This document shows positions 1-9,490 of a stretch of DNA of 64,000 nt, one piece after another. Each line of letters opens with the position of its first letter. Positions within the stretch are counted from its first letter, which is position 1. The position numbers and the translations under genes were made by a program. The DNA is from CAZQXD01 sp964597315 (GTDB taxonomy: Bacteria > Pseudomonadota > Gammaproteobacteria > Competibacterales > Competibacteraceae), in contig CAZQXD010000005.1 of assembly GCA_964597315.1 (NCBI GenBank), positions 43,924 to 107,923 on the forward strand. Reading direction: 5' to 3'. The notes under the pieces were generated by a model that was given only the letters and a program-made list of their open reading frames with translations, was not told the origin of the DNA and did not search any database.

Positions 1-2937
1 TGGCCGCTAAGGCGGAACTCCCTCTAGAGGCGGTTGGGTCCGACAGCCGGTTGCTGGCGGACCTGCATCTCAATTCCATGAGTGTCGGCGAGGTGGTGGT
101 GGAAGCCAGCCGGGTTTTGGGACTGGCGGCGCCGGTGGCGGCCACCGAGTTTGCCGAGGCCCGCCCCGCCGACATTGCCCATGCCCTGGAGGAACAGCGG
201 GACGGGGCCACGGTGGCGTCCGAGCCCTACCCGGAAGGACTGGACACATGGGTGCGGCCATTTATCAAAGACTATGTACCCGCCGACCCGCCGACCGGCT
301 CCCGATCCCTGCCCGGCGCCGGGGGCTGGCGGGTCCTGGCGCCGCCCGGAGTCCCCCTGGCCACGGCCCTGGAAGCAGCCCTGGCCAAGGCCGACGGCGG
401 CGGCGTGGTGTTGTGTTTGCCCGTGGACGCCGGGGCCGAGACCCTGCCCCTGTTGCTGGCCGCCGCCGCCGGGGTTCGGGAGCGGGCCGCCGCCGCCCTG
501 GCCCTGGTACAGCCGGGGGCGGGCGCGGCGGCCTTTGTCCGGGGCCTGTTCCTGGAGTCCCGGGGTCTAACCGTGGCGGTGTTGGACCTGCCCCCGGATG
601 ACCGGGCCGTGGATCGGGTGCTGGCCGAACTGGCAGTGGCCCGGGATTATCATGAAGTTCGCTATGAGCAGGGGGCGCGGCGGCGGCCCCGTTGGCGGGT
701 GTTGCCCGACGCCCCGACCATGACGTCGCCCCTGGGTCCCGAGGACCTGCTGTTAGTCAGTGGCGGGGGCAAGGGCATCGCCGCCGAGTGCGCCCTGGAC
801 CTGGCTCGGAACTGGGGGGTGCGGCTGGCTCTGCTGGGTCGCTCCGATCCCGCCGCCGACCCGGAGCTGGCGGCCAATCTGCGCCGCTTCGAGTCCCTGG
901 GCGGGGACTGGCGCTACCTGGCCGCCGATGTCCGGGACCGGGAGGCGGTGGCTGCGGCCCTGGCTACCCTGCAACAGGCTTGTGGGCCAGTGACCGCCCT
1001 GCTGCACGGGGCCGGGCGCAATCAGCCCACCCGGGTGGTGGACCTGGACGAAACCAAGATCCGCGCCACCCTGGCTCCCAAACTGGACGGCCTGGCCCAT
1101 TTACTCATGGCCTTGGACCCCGAGCGGCTGCGGTTGCTGATGGCCTTTGGCTCGGTCATCGCCGAAACCGGTCTGCCCGGCGAGGCGGATTATGGTCTGG
1201 CCAACCAGTGGCTGGCCCGTGCCGTGGACCGCTACGGCGAGGCCCATCCCCGGTGCCGCTGCTTGACGCTGGAGTGGTCGGTCTGGTCCGGGTCCGGCAT
1301 GGGGGAGCGGCTGGGGCGGATCGAGTCCCTGGCGAGGGCGGGTATTACCGCTATCACCCTCGAGCAGGGGGTGGCCGCCCTCGGGGCGCTATTATGCCGG
1401 GACTTGCCGGTTTCGACCCTGGTGGTGGGGGGGCGGCTACCGGATACGCCGACCCTGCCCCTGGAGCGGCCAAGCTTGCCGTTTCTACGGTTTCTGGAGC
1501 AGCCCCGGGTATGGTGCCCCGGAGTGGAACTGGTGGCGGAATGGGAGTTGAACGCCGCCGCCGATCTTTATCTGGACGATCACGCCCTAGAGGGCGAACG
1601 GCTGTTGCCCGCAGTCATGGGCCTGGAGGCCATGGCCCAGGCCGCCAGCGCCTTATTGGGCCGGGACGGGATGCCCCGGTTCGAGCAACTGGTCTTCGCA
1701 CGGCCCATCGTCGCCCCGGCCAACGGCGCCGAGGTGGTCAGGCTGCTGGCCCTGGCTGGGGACGCCGACACCGTGGAGCTGGCCCTGCGCTGCGCCAGCA
1801 CCGGGTTTAAAGTGGACCATTTTCGGGGACGCTGCCGGTTCGGCGCGGCGACGGTCGCGGCGACGCCCCTGGCCCCCGAGGCCCAGACCCTGGATTTGGA
1901 CCCGGCCCGGGACCTGTATGGAAGCCTACTGTTTCAGAGGGGGCGGTTCAGGCGGCTGTTGGCCTATCAGCACCTCCAGGCCACCGCCTGTAGGGCCTTG
2001 ATCGGCCCTGGAGACGGCCAGCCCTGGTTTGCCCGCTATCTGCCCGATACCCAGGTGCTAGGCGATCCCGGCGCCCGAGACGCCGCCATCCATGCCGTAC
2101 AGGCGTGCATTCCCATGGCCCGGTTGTTGCCGGTGGGGGTGGAGCGGCTTGATGCCGGTCGGCTCGACGGTCCCGGTCCCTGGACCGTAACCGCCCGGGA
2201 ACGCTGGCAACGGGACCGATTGTACTGCTACGACCTGGACCTGTTCGCCGCCAATGGCCGCCATCTGGAACGCTGGGAGGGCCTGACCCTGCGCCGGATC
2301 GCGGAACGGGACCCCGCTGGTCCTTGGTCGCCGACCCTGCTGGCGGTCTATCTGGAGCGGCGGCTGGCCGAGGCCGGGGCCAAGGCTCTGGCCCTGACCC
2401 TGGAGCCGGGCGCGGGCCGTGGCCCAGGCCGGGAACGGGCCGTGGCCCGGTTATTGGGACCGGAGGCGAGGCTGGCCCGCCGCCCGGACGGCAAGCCGCT
2501 GCCGGNNNNNNNNNNGGGCCGGGGACTTGTCTCTGGCTCATGTCGAGGGCTTGACCCTGGCGGTGGCCGGACCTGTGACGCTGGCCTGCGATCTGGAGCC
2601 GGTGCGGCCCCGGGATCGGGACACCTGGCGGGGCCTGCTGGGGGAGGAGGGCTGGGGGTTGGCCGTGACCCTCAGTGGCGTCGATGACGAATCCTGGGAC
2701 AGCGCCGCTACCCGGGTCTGGAGCGCCCGGGAGTGCCTGAAAAAAGCGGGCCTACCAGTGACAACCCCCCTCAGCCTGGTGGAGCGGGACGGCCCCTGGA
2801 CCCGCCTGGCTGCGGGCGACCGGCCCCTGGTTGGATACCGGGCCAGCCTGGCCGGACGCGCCGAGCCACTGATCGTAACGGTGCTGTGGATTCCGGCCAC
2901 CGGGCGTTCCCTTGACCAGCCGGTGGCGGCCTCATGA
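1..2937 (+). CDS. pksE: Enediyne-type iterative polyketide synthase, C-terminal part (ACP-KR-DH-PPTase); 5' end off window, broken by assembly gap
   Basis: The frame is open from base 3, so the gene begins upstream and its KS and AT domains are not visible. What remains follows the enediyne PKS order. An ACP end has DLHLNS at 60-77, whose Ser codon 75-77 is the likely phosphopantetheine site. A ketoreductase follows, with the SGGGKGIA nucleotide loop near nt 757, Ser in AFGSV and Tyr in DYGLAN. The hotdog dehydratase has DDHALEGERLLP near nt 1573 and YGSLLFQRGRF near 1917. The C-terminal phosphopantetheinyl transferase has WSARECLKKAG near 2718. Ten Ns at 2506-2515 shift the frame: upstream sequence reads in the frame of base 3, downstream sequence in the frame ending at TGA 2935-2937. 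I read this as one gene with an unsized gap. The stop overlaps the next start (ATGA). The family makes a linear polyene from malonyl units. A PUFA-synthase-like enzyme is the alternative, but the adjacent thioesterase favours the enediyne type. Confidence 0.85.
2506..2515. other. Assembly gap (10 Ns)
   Basis: Ten unresolved bases fall inside the phosphopantetheinyl transferase domain of the PKS. Reading frames on the two sides do not match with ten bases between them, so the true gap length is unknown and the apparent frameshift is an artefact. Confidence 0.97.
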
Positions 2938-3344
2938 GCCGGGCCTACGAGTACCGTCATCTGGTGGCTTTCGAAGACACCAATGTGGTGGGCAATGTTT
3001 ATTACGCCAACCATGTGCGCTGGCAGGGGCGCTGTCGGGAACTATTTCTGCGCGACCATGCCCCCCAGGTGCTGGACGCGTTGGGCCAAGGCCTAGTCAT
3101 GGTCACTACCCGGGTAGTCTGCGAGTATTTCCATGAGCTATACGCCTTCGATGAGGTGCTGATCCAGATGCGGGCCGGGGCAGTGACCCAGAGCCGGGTA
3201 ACCCTGTTGTTCGAGTATTGGCGAGGTGAGGAGCTGATGGCCCGGGGCGAGCAACAGGTGGCTTGTTTGCGTAAGCAAGGGGAGGGCCACGTGGCCGCTC
3301 CCCTCCCCGAGGCCTTGCGCGCGGCCCTGGCGGACTTTAGCTAG
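2934..3344 (+). CDS. Enediyne-PKS-associated thioesterase (4-hydroxybenzoyl-CoA thioesterase fold)
   Basis: 136-aa hotdog-fold thioesterase of the CalE7/SgcE10/DynE7 type, which releases the polyene chain from the enediyne PKS. The family signature is clear: an N-terminal YEYRHLVAFEDTNVVGNVYY stretch followed by NHVRWQGRCREL. The ATG overlaps the PKS stop (ATGA), so translation is probably coupled. The stop overlaps that of the convergent downstream gene by four bases, which leaves no room for a terminator between them. The pairing of this thioesterase with an ACP-KR-DH-PPTase synthase is the best support for the enediyne-type call. Confidence 0.88.
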   Translation: MSRAYEYRHLVAFEDTNVVGNVYYANHVRWQGRCRELFLRDHAPQVLDALGQGLVMVTTRVVCEYFHELYAFDEVLIQMRAGAVTQSRVTLLFEYWRGEELMARGEQQVACLRKQGEGHVAAPLPEALRAALADFS

Positions 3345-5521
3345 CCTGGACCAGGCGCTTTTCGACCCCGGACTAGGTTCAGCCCCAACAGCCCGCCAGC
3401 CAGCAGGGTCAGGGTAGCGGGCAGGGGAATGGGCGCATAGTCCTCCACCTCACCGTGGGCGATGCCATCCACGGAGACGAATTTACCAAAGGGCAGCACG
3501 TCCAGGTCCATGGGGTCCCAGGTCAACCGGAACCGGCTGTAGAACGCCCGGGGGTCGAAAGGCAGCCCGAAGCGGCGGCTGTGCAAGCCCGGGGTCAGGT
3601 CGAGAATGGCGTCGATGAACAACTCGAAAGGATGATCGAAAAAGCCGCTTTCGTTCACGTCCCACCAGGCCCGTAATTGATAGGGGTTAGAGCCTGGGCG
3701 GGTAATATCGAACAGCACATCCACGAAGTCAGGGCCGAAGAACACCCCGTCCTCGTCATCGCCCAGGTCGAAATCCAGCAGGTTGATATCCCGGTCGTCG
3801 CCGTCGGCCCGGATGCTGGGCTGGCCGTCCATATCGTAGTCCCAATGCTGACCCAGGCGCTGCAAAAAGCCCTCTTCGTAGCGCGGCCCGTCGGAGTCCC
3901 GCAGGGTGCGGTAGCTGTCCGGGGCATCCCCCAGGTCCTCGACCACCGCCGCCACCAGGGCGTCGATCTGGGTCACGCCGTCGTGGCCATGATCTCCCAG
4001 GGCATGGGCGTTGATAAATACTCCGGTCGCGGGGGTGGGCAATACCCAGCGGCCCAGATGATCGTCCACCGGGGTGGCGTCGGTCCAGCCGGGGTTGAAC
4101 ACCTGCTTGGGCTGGTTGACCCGCTGCTGATTGCCGTCCATGTCCTGGAACATCAGATCATAGTCCAAGGCCATATGGCGCAAGTCCTTATTGCCGGCGG
4201 CGTTCACGTCCGAGTCCGAATAACGGGTGGCCAGGGAAAACACGTCCACCACGTTGAACCACTGTCCTGGAAACGTCTGCAAGTTCCCGAACTGGCCTAG
4301 TCCGCTATGGTCATGGCCGGTATTGCCGGGACCGGCGGGGGGGTGGCGGGGCGCGGCCCCGGCGCCGGTGGTCCAGAACAGCGGGTCGGCCCCTTGGCTG
4401 TGGTCGGCCCCGCCGCCCAGCCCCTCCAGGCCGAAGGCCACGGCGGCGGTGGCGGCGTTGCCGTCGTGGTCCACGGCCCGCTGGGGATGGTCGGCCACGA
4501 AATCCCAGTCCACCTTGTTGCCCGCAGCGTCCACGTTGCCCCGCTGCCCGCCGGGGAAAAATGGCCGCGTCTGGGGATCGGTGAAGATCTGCTGGACTTG
4601 GCTGCTGGTGATCTGCATCTTGCCCCCTACCGTGGCGGACAGCCGGGGACCGGCCTCGTTTATCGAGCCTGGCCGGGTGGTGAAGGGGGTCACGATATTG
4701 CCGGGGTCCTGGGAGTGGGCGGGATCGCCCGGGGTGAGCGAGTGGATGGCCTGGCCGTCGCCCACGAAGTGATAGAGTTCATGGGCGAAGGCGTCGTTGC
4801 CCCGGTTGACGGGCGGGGTGCCGCCGGCCCGGATATTGCCCATGAAAATAGCCTCGTTACCCGCCCCCGGAAAAAACGAGGGGTGAAAGGTCTCGGCCAA
4901 GGCCCCCGAGGTCAGGGAGGTAGCGTAATAATTATCGATCAGGGGCGCCCCGCTGTTGTGGTTGCCCATGATGGTTTGCTCTTCCTGGGGCAGGCCCATT
5001 TGGGCATCGCCGAGGCCGTGGCTCAGTGGAAAATCGAAGCTGCCCGGTCGGCCGGCTGCCGGGGAGTCCACCCCGCGGACACCCGCCTCCAAGACGCTCA
5101 CCCCCGCCTGGAGCAGGTAGGCTTTATCGGCGTAATGGAAGTCGTTGATGCGGTCGTCCGGGGCGATGGCCCCGGTATTGTCTCGGAGAATGATGGATTG
5201 CACCTGCAGGCTCCGGTCGCTGCGGTCGAAAGCGCAGCCGGAGGCGGTGTCATAGCTGCAATCCACGTCCCGAGGACCGTTCAGGGCGGGATGGCGCACG
5301 TCGATCCAGCCGCTCCACTCGTCGCCGGTGCGGCGGCTGCCGGGGTCTGGGGCGAAGCGCAGATAGCCTTCCCCCTCCAGAGCCGTACGGGTCATGTCCA
5401 CTCCGGGGGTGGTGATATGCAGCGCCCACAGGGACGGCGCCGCCATGGTCAGCACGGCGACGCCGAGCCAGACCAGCAGGGGCGGGGGAGGTACGCGTTC
5501 GGATAAGCTGCGTGGGTTCAT
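3341..5521 (-). CDS. Secreted zinc-metalloprotease-like protein with VPLPA-CTERM-like sorting tail
   Basis: 726-aa exported protein. The N-terminus has a hydrophobic signal segment (LLVWLGVAVLTMAAPSLWA). An HExxH zinc motif (HELYH) lies at residues 247-251, with more His nearby (GQAIH, DPAHSQDPGN) as possible third ligands. The C-terminus is PLPATLTLLAGGLLGLNLVR followed by basic residues, which fits a VPLPA/PEP-CTERM sorting signal: motif, hydrophobic helix, basic end. Such tails are processed by exosortases; no exosortase gene is in this window. Several acidic stretches (GDDRDINLLDFDLGDDEDG) could bind calcium. It converges on the thioesterase gene and is divergent from nirJE. Proteolytic activity is inferred from the motif alone; the substrate is unknown. 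Confidence 0.7.
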   Translation of the reverse strand: MNPRSLSERVPPPPLLVWLGVAVLTMAAPSLWALHITTPGVDMTRTALEGEGYLRFAPDPGSRRTGDEWSGWIDVRHPALNGPRDVDCSYDTASGCAFDRSDRSLQVQSIILRDNTGAIAPDDRINDFHYADKAYLLQAGVSVLEAGVRGVDSPAAGRPGSFDFPLSHGLGDAQMGLPQEEQTIMGNHNSGAPLIDNYYATSLTSGALAETFHPSFFPGAGNEAIFMGNIRAGGTPPVNRGNDAFAHELYHFVGDGQAIHSLTPGDPAHSQDPGNIVTPFTTRPGSINEAGPRLSATVGGKMQITSSQVQQIFTDPQTRPFFPGGQRGNVDAAGNKVDWDFVADHPQRAVDHDGNAATAAVAFGLEGLGGGADHSQGADPLFWTTGAGAAPRHPPAGPGNTGHDHSGLGQFGNLQTFPGQWFNVVDVFSLATRYSDSDVNAAGNKDLRHMALDYDLMFQDMDGNQQRVNQPKQVFNPGWTDATPVDDHLGRWVLPTPATGVFINAHALGDHGHDGVTQIDALVAAVVEDLGDAPDSYRTLRDSDGPRYEEGFLQRLGQHWDYDMDGQPSIRADGDDRDINLLDFDLGDDEDGVFFGPDFVDVLFDITRPGSNPYQLRAWWDVNESGFFDHPFELFIDAILDLTPGLHSRRFGLPFDPRAFYSRFRLTWDPMDLDVLPFGKFVSVDGIAHGEVEDYAPIPLPATLTLLAGGLLGLNLVRGRKAPGPG

Positions 5522-5647
5522 GATCAGGCTCCCGTGTCGAGGAAAAACGCCATGGAATGGCGGTGGCCGCGCTGTCGGTCCCTGGATCAGCTCAAGGAGT
5601 CAAGGACGGACCGGGAACGAAAATCGGGTCATGGGCGGCGCTCGGAC

Positions 5648-5661
5648 TTGCGCTAGATCAA
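5648..5661. promoter_or_regulatory. Possible DNR/FNR-type box upstream of nirJ-nirE
   Basis: TTGCG-CTAG-ATCAA resembles the CRP/FNR-family consensus TTGAT-N4-ATCAA: one perfect half-site and one degenerate half. It lies 64 bp before the nirJE start, a fitting place for anaerobic or nitric-oxide-responsive activation of heme d1 genes. The site is seen; the regulator is inferred. Confidence 0.5.
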
Positions 5662-5724
5662 GTTCCCGCCCGGTGGAATGGACGAAGATAAGCCGCACCG
5701 CCGGAGAATCCAGAGGAGCTAGCC

Positions 5725-7725
5725 ATGTTCCGCATCACCCAGTACATGCAGGAACTCATCCAGCCCACCCCCTTGGGTCCGGCCCGCAAGCCCCCGGGTC
5801 CGGTGGTGATCTGGAACCTGGTGCGCCGCTGCAACCTCACCTGCAAGCACTGTTATTCCATTTCCGCCGATATTGATTTCCCCGGAGAGTTATCCACGGC
5901 CCAGGTGTTCACGGTCATGGACGATCTGAAAGCCTTTCGGGTGCCGGTGCTAATCCTCTCCGGGGGCGAGCCGCTGCTGCGCCCGGACATCTTCGACATC
6001 TCCCACCGGGCCAAGGCCATGGGCTTTTATACGGGGTTGTCCAGCAACGGCACCCTGATCGACGCCAATAGCATTGGCCGGATCGCCCAGGTGGGCTACG
6101 ACTACGTGGGCATCAGCATCGACGGCATCAAGGACACCCACGACCGTTTCCGACGCCGGGCCGGGGCCTTCGACGACGCCCTGCGGGGGATGCGACTGTG
6201 CAAGGACCACGACATCAAAGTGGGGCTGCGCTTCACCCTCACCCAGGATAACGCCCACGAACTGCCACAGTTGCTACAACTGATGCGCGCCGAGGGGGTG
6301 GATAAGTTCTATTTGTCCCACCTCAACTACTCCGGTCGGGGCAACCATAATCGCAAGGACGATGTGGTCCACCGCATGACCCGGGAAGCCATGGACCTGC
6401 TGTTCGATGCCTGCCTGAGTGATCTGAACAGTGGCCATCACCGGGAGTACGTCACCGGCAATAACGACGCCGACGGGGTGTATCTGCTGCACTGGGCGCA
6501 ACGGCGCTTTCCAGAGCGGGTGGCGGCCTTGCGGACCCGGCTGGAGCGGTGGGGGGGCAATTCCTCCGGGGTGAACATCGCCAATATCGACAATGTGGGC
6601 AATGTCCACCCGGACACCTTCTGGTGGGGCTATACCCTGGGCAATGTGAAGGAGCGGCCGTTCTCGCAAATCTGGCCCGACACCACCGACCCCTTGATGG
6701 CGGGCCTGAAAGCCGATCCAAGGCCCGTGAAAGGTCGCTGCGGGGCCTGCGCCTACCTGGCGGTGTGCGGCGGCAACACCCGGGTGCGGGCCTGGCAGAC
6801 CACCGGCGACCCCTGGGCCGAGGACCCGGCCTGCTATCTGGATAACAGCGAAATCAGCCTGCCCGAGGACTTTGTCTCCGAGCCTCCCACGCCCTGGCGC
6901 AAGGCCGACCCGATCCGCTTTCGGCCCGCCCTCCGGCCCAGCGTTCCCCGGGGCGGCGAAGTGGCCCTGGTGGGGGCCGGTCCCGGAGACCCGGAACTGC
7001 TGACCCTGCGCGCTCATCGGCTGTTGCGGGAGGCGGAGGTGGTGGTCTATGACCGGCTGGTGTCCCCGGAGGTGCTGGCCCTGGCCAATCCCGCCGCCGA
7101 GCGCATCAATGTGGGCAAGGAGCAGGGCAAGCATCCCATTTCCCAGGAGCAGATCAACGGCCTGCTGGTGCGCTTCGCCCGTCAGGGCCGAAAAGTGGTG
7201 CGGCTCAAGGGGGGCGATCCCTTTATCTTCGGTCGGGGCGGCGAGGAAATCCAAAGCCTGGCCGGGGAGGGGATTGCTTTCCAAGTCGTTCCGGGCATCA
7301 CCGCCGCCAGCGGCTGCGCCGCCTACGCCGGTATTCCCCTGACCCATCGGGACCATGCCCAGTCTTGCGTCTTCGTCACCGGCCATCTCAAGGACGAGTC
7401 CCTGGACCTGGACTGGCCGGCCCTGGCCCGGCCCCGGCAGACCGTGGTGTTCTATATGGGCCTGCACGGCCTGCCCCTGATCCGGGACCGGCTGCTGGAA
7501 CACGGGCTACCGGCCCGGACCCCGGCGGCCCTGGTGGAGCAAGGCGCCAGCCCCCGGCAGCGGGTCCATGTGGCCAGCTTGGCGGAGCTGCCGGAACTGG
7601 CCGAGCGGGTCCAGGCCCGGCCCCCCACCCTGATTATCGTGGGAGACGTGGTCAAGCTACATCAGGAACTGGCCTGGTACCGGCCCCAGGCGACGCCGGC
7701 GGCCCGTTCGGTGGGAGAGGCATGA
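5725..7725 (+). CDS. nirJ-nirE: NirJ-NirE fusion: heme d1 radical SAM protein joined to uroporphyrinogen-III C-methyltransferase
   Basis: 666 aa with two complete modules. Residues 1-385 match NirJ: the radical-SAM CxxxCxxC cluster is at Cys36, Cys40 and Cys43 (RRCNLTCKHCYSI), followed by LSGGEPLLRPD, and a C-terminal Cys-rich SPASM-like part (GRCGACAYLAVCGG, near residue 340). NirJ removes propionate side chains during heme d1 synthesis. Residues about 410-655 match SUMT (CobA/NirE): VALVGAGPGDPELLTL, VVRLKGGDPFIFGRGGEE and VPGITAASG. This domain makes precorrin-2 from uroporphyrinogen III. Two steps of the same pathway, normally separate genes, are thus on one chain. A good RBS (AGAGGAG) precedes the ATG. 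The stop overlaps the nirN start (ATGA). Confidence 0.9.
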   Translation: MFRITQYMQELIQPTPLGPARKPPGPVVIWNLVRRCNLTCKHCYSISADIDFPGELSTAQVFTVMDDLKAFRVPVLILSGGEPLLRPDIFDISHRAKAMGFYTGLSSNGTLIDANSIGRIAQVGYDYVGISIDGIKDTHDRFRRRAGAFDDALRGMRLCKDHDIKVGLRFTLTQDNAHELPQLLQLMRAEGVDKFYLSHLNYSGRGNHNRKDDVVHRMTREAMDLLFDACLSDLNSGHHREYVTGNNDADGVYLLHWAQRRFPERVAALRTRLERWGGNSSGVNIANIDNVGNVHPDTFWWGYTLGNVKERPFSQIWPDTTDPLMAGLKADPRPVKGRCGACAYLAVCGGNTRVRAWQTTGDPWAEDPACYLDNSEISLPEDFVSEPPTPWRKADPIRFRPALRPSVPRGGEVALVGAGPGDPELLTLRAHRLLREAEVVVYDRLVSPEVLALANPAAERINVGKEQGKHPISQEQINGLLVRFARQGRKVVRLKGGDPFIFGRGGEEIQSLAGEGIAFQVVPGITAASGCAAYAGIPLTHRDHAQSCVFVTGHLKDESLDLDWPALARPRQTVVFYMGLHGLPLIRDRLLEHGLPARTPAALVEQGASPRQRVHVASLAELPELAERVQARPPTLIIVGDVVKLHQELAWYRPQATPAARSVGEA

Positions 7726-9287
7726 ACCCTTTTCGCGCCCTGTTGGGCGGTGGCCTGTTGCTGGTGGGCCTGGCCGCCCTGGCCGCCGAGCCGGAGGCCC
7801 CGGAACTGTATCGGCAACACTGCGCAAGCTGTCATGGCGCCGACCGCCTGGGGGGCATGGGGCCGGCCCTGTTGCCGGAGAACCTCAAGCGGCTGCCCAA
7901 GTCCCAGGCCCTGCGGGTGATTACCCAGGGCCGCCCCGCCACCCAGATGCCGGGCTTCGGGGAGAGCCTGTCAGAGGCGCGGATTCAGGCCCTGGCGGAG
8001 CTGATCTACACGCCCCTGGATTTTATCCCCGACTGGAGCCGGGAGCAGATCGCCGCCAGCCGGGTGCTGACCCCGGCCGAACCTACCGATCGGCCCGTGT
8101 TTCCGGTGGATGACCCCCTGAACCTGTTTATCGTGGTGGAACTGGGCGACCACCACGCCACTCTGCTGGACGGGGACCGGCTGGAGCCGGTATACCGCTT
8201 CGCCACCCGCCCCAACCTCCACGGCGGGCCGAAGTTCTCCCCGGACGGGCGCTATGTGTATTTCGCCTCCCGGGACGGTTGGATCAGCAAGTTCGACATC
8301 TATGCCCTACACACCGTGGCCGAGGCGCGGGTCGGCATCAACACCCGTAACTTGGCCGTGTCCGCCGATGGCCGTTGGCTGATGGCGGCCAATTATCTAC
8401 CCCACACCCTGGTGGTGCTGTCCGCCGCCGACCTGTCCCCGGTCAAGGTCATCCCGACGCGGGACGACCAGGGCCGCTCCTCCCGGGTCAGCGCCGTGTA
8501 CACGGCTCCGCCCCGGCATAGTTTTATCGCCGCCCTCAAGGACCTGCCGGAGGTCTGGGAAATCCCCTACGACGACCGGGCGCTGGCCCTGCCCGTATTC
8601 ACGGGGATGATGCACGACTACCGGGCCGAGTCCGGGGAGGACGCCCTGGTGGACTCAGGGCCGTTTCCGGTGCGGCGCATCAAGCTGGAGGACTATCTGG
8701 ACGATTTCTTTTTCGATCCGGGATACGAACACCTGTTCGGGGCCTCCCGGGACGGGGGCAAGGGCCAGGTGGTCAATCTGATCGTGGGCCGGACCATCGC
8801 CACCGTGGACCTGCCGGGGCTGCCCCATCTCGGCTCCGGCATCACCTGGGCGTACCAGGGCCGGCCGGTGTTGGCCACCCCCAACCTCAAGGAAGGCACG
8901 GTCAGCGTGGTGGACATGGACAACTGGACGGTCATCCAGCGTATCCCCACTCTGGGGCCGGGGTTTTTCATGCGCTCCCATGAAAACTCGCCCTACGCCT
9001 GGGTGGACGTGTTCTTCGGACCCGAGAAGGACGCCGTGCATGTGATCCACAAACAAACCCTGGACATCGTCAAAACCCTGCGCCCAGCCCCGGGCAAGAC
9101 CGCCGCCCATGTGGAGTTCACCCGGGACGGCCGCCATGCCCTGCTCAGCATTTGGGACCCGGATGGGGCGGTGGTGGTTTACGACGCCGAAACCCTCGAA
9201 GAGATCAAGCGGCTGCCCATGAACAAGCCCTCTGGAAAATACAATATCCACAACAAAATCAATTATTCAGAGGGAACTAGCCACTAG
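7722..9287 (+). CDS. nirN: NirN-like cytochrome c / heme d1 beta-propeller protein
   Basis: 521 aa with signal peptide (LLGGGLLLVGLAALAAEP). A c-type heme site CASCH lies at residues 34-38, with a likely Met axial ligand in ATQMPGFG (Met76). An eight-bladed cytochrome d1 domain follows, with HGGPKFSPDGRYVYFAS and NTRNLAVSADGRW among its blades. NirN is the periplasmic dihydro-heme d1 dehydrogenase that completes heme d1 before transfer to NirS. Length and the short cytochrome c domain favour NirN over the nitrite reductase NirS, which is usually longer at the N-terminus. I chose the ATG at 7722 because it overlaps the nirJE stop and starts the signal peptide. No nirS, nirF or nirDLGH lies in this window. 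Confidence 0.83.
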   Translation: MNPFRALLGGGLLLVGLAALAAEPEAPELYRQHCASCHGADRLGGMGPALLPENLKRLPKSQALRVITQGRPATQMPGFGESLSEARIQALAELIYTPLDFIPDWSREQIAASRVLTPAEPTDRPVFPVDDPLNLFIVVELGDHHATLLDGDRLEPVYRFATRPNLHGGPKFSPDGRYVYFASRDGWISKFDIYALHTVAEARVGINTRNLAVSADGRWLMAANYLPHTLVVLSAADLSPVKVIPTRDDQGRSSRVSAVYTAPPRHSFIAALKDLPEVWEIPYDDRALALPVFTGMMHDYRAESGEDALVDSGPFPVRRIKLEDYLDDFFFDPGYEHLFGASRDGGKGQVVNLIVGRTIATVDLPGLPHLGSGITWAYQGRPVLATPNLKEGTVSVVDMDNWTVIQRIPTLGPGFFMRSHENSPYAWVDVFFGPEKDAVHVIHKQTLDIVKTLRPAPGKTAAHVEFTRDGRHALLSIWDPDGAVVVYDAETLEEIKRLPMNKPSGKYNIHNKINYSEGTSH

Positions 9288-9490
9288 GCTAGGGGGTTTA
9301 AAAAAACTGCCCGCCGCCACCGGCTCATTCCGGTCCGAGGGTTGGCCGTCGCCGATCCAGACGGCGAGTCAAAGTGGACCGGTCGGGGCGGAATGAACCG
9401 ATTCAACAGCATACATCGGTGCCTGCCGTCAACCCCAACCCATCATATAAAATACATGTTTTACATATATTTACTTTGAATTCCCTGACT

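Noticed and set aside
4307..5506. Long plus-strand open frame inside the zincin gene
   Set aside because: Shadow frame of GC-rich coding DNA; its translation has no domain, while the minus strand has a signal peptide, HELYH and a CTERM tail.
6274..7503. Long minus-strand open frame inside nirJ-nirE
   Set aside because: It is antisense to two clear enzyme domains and rich in His/Gly/Gln, typical of shadow frames.
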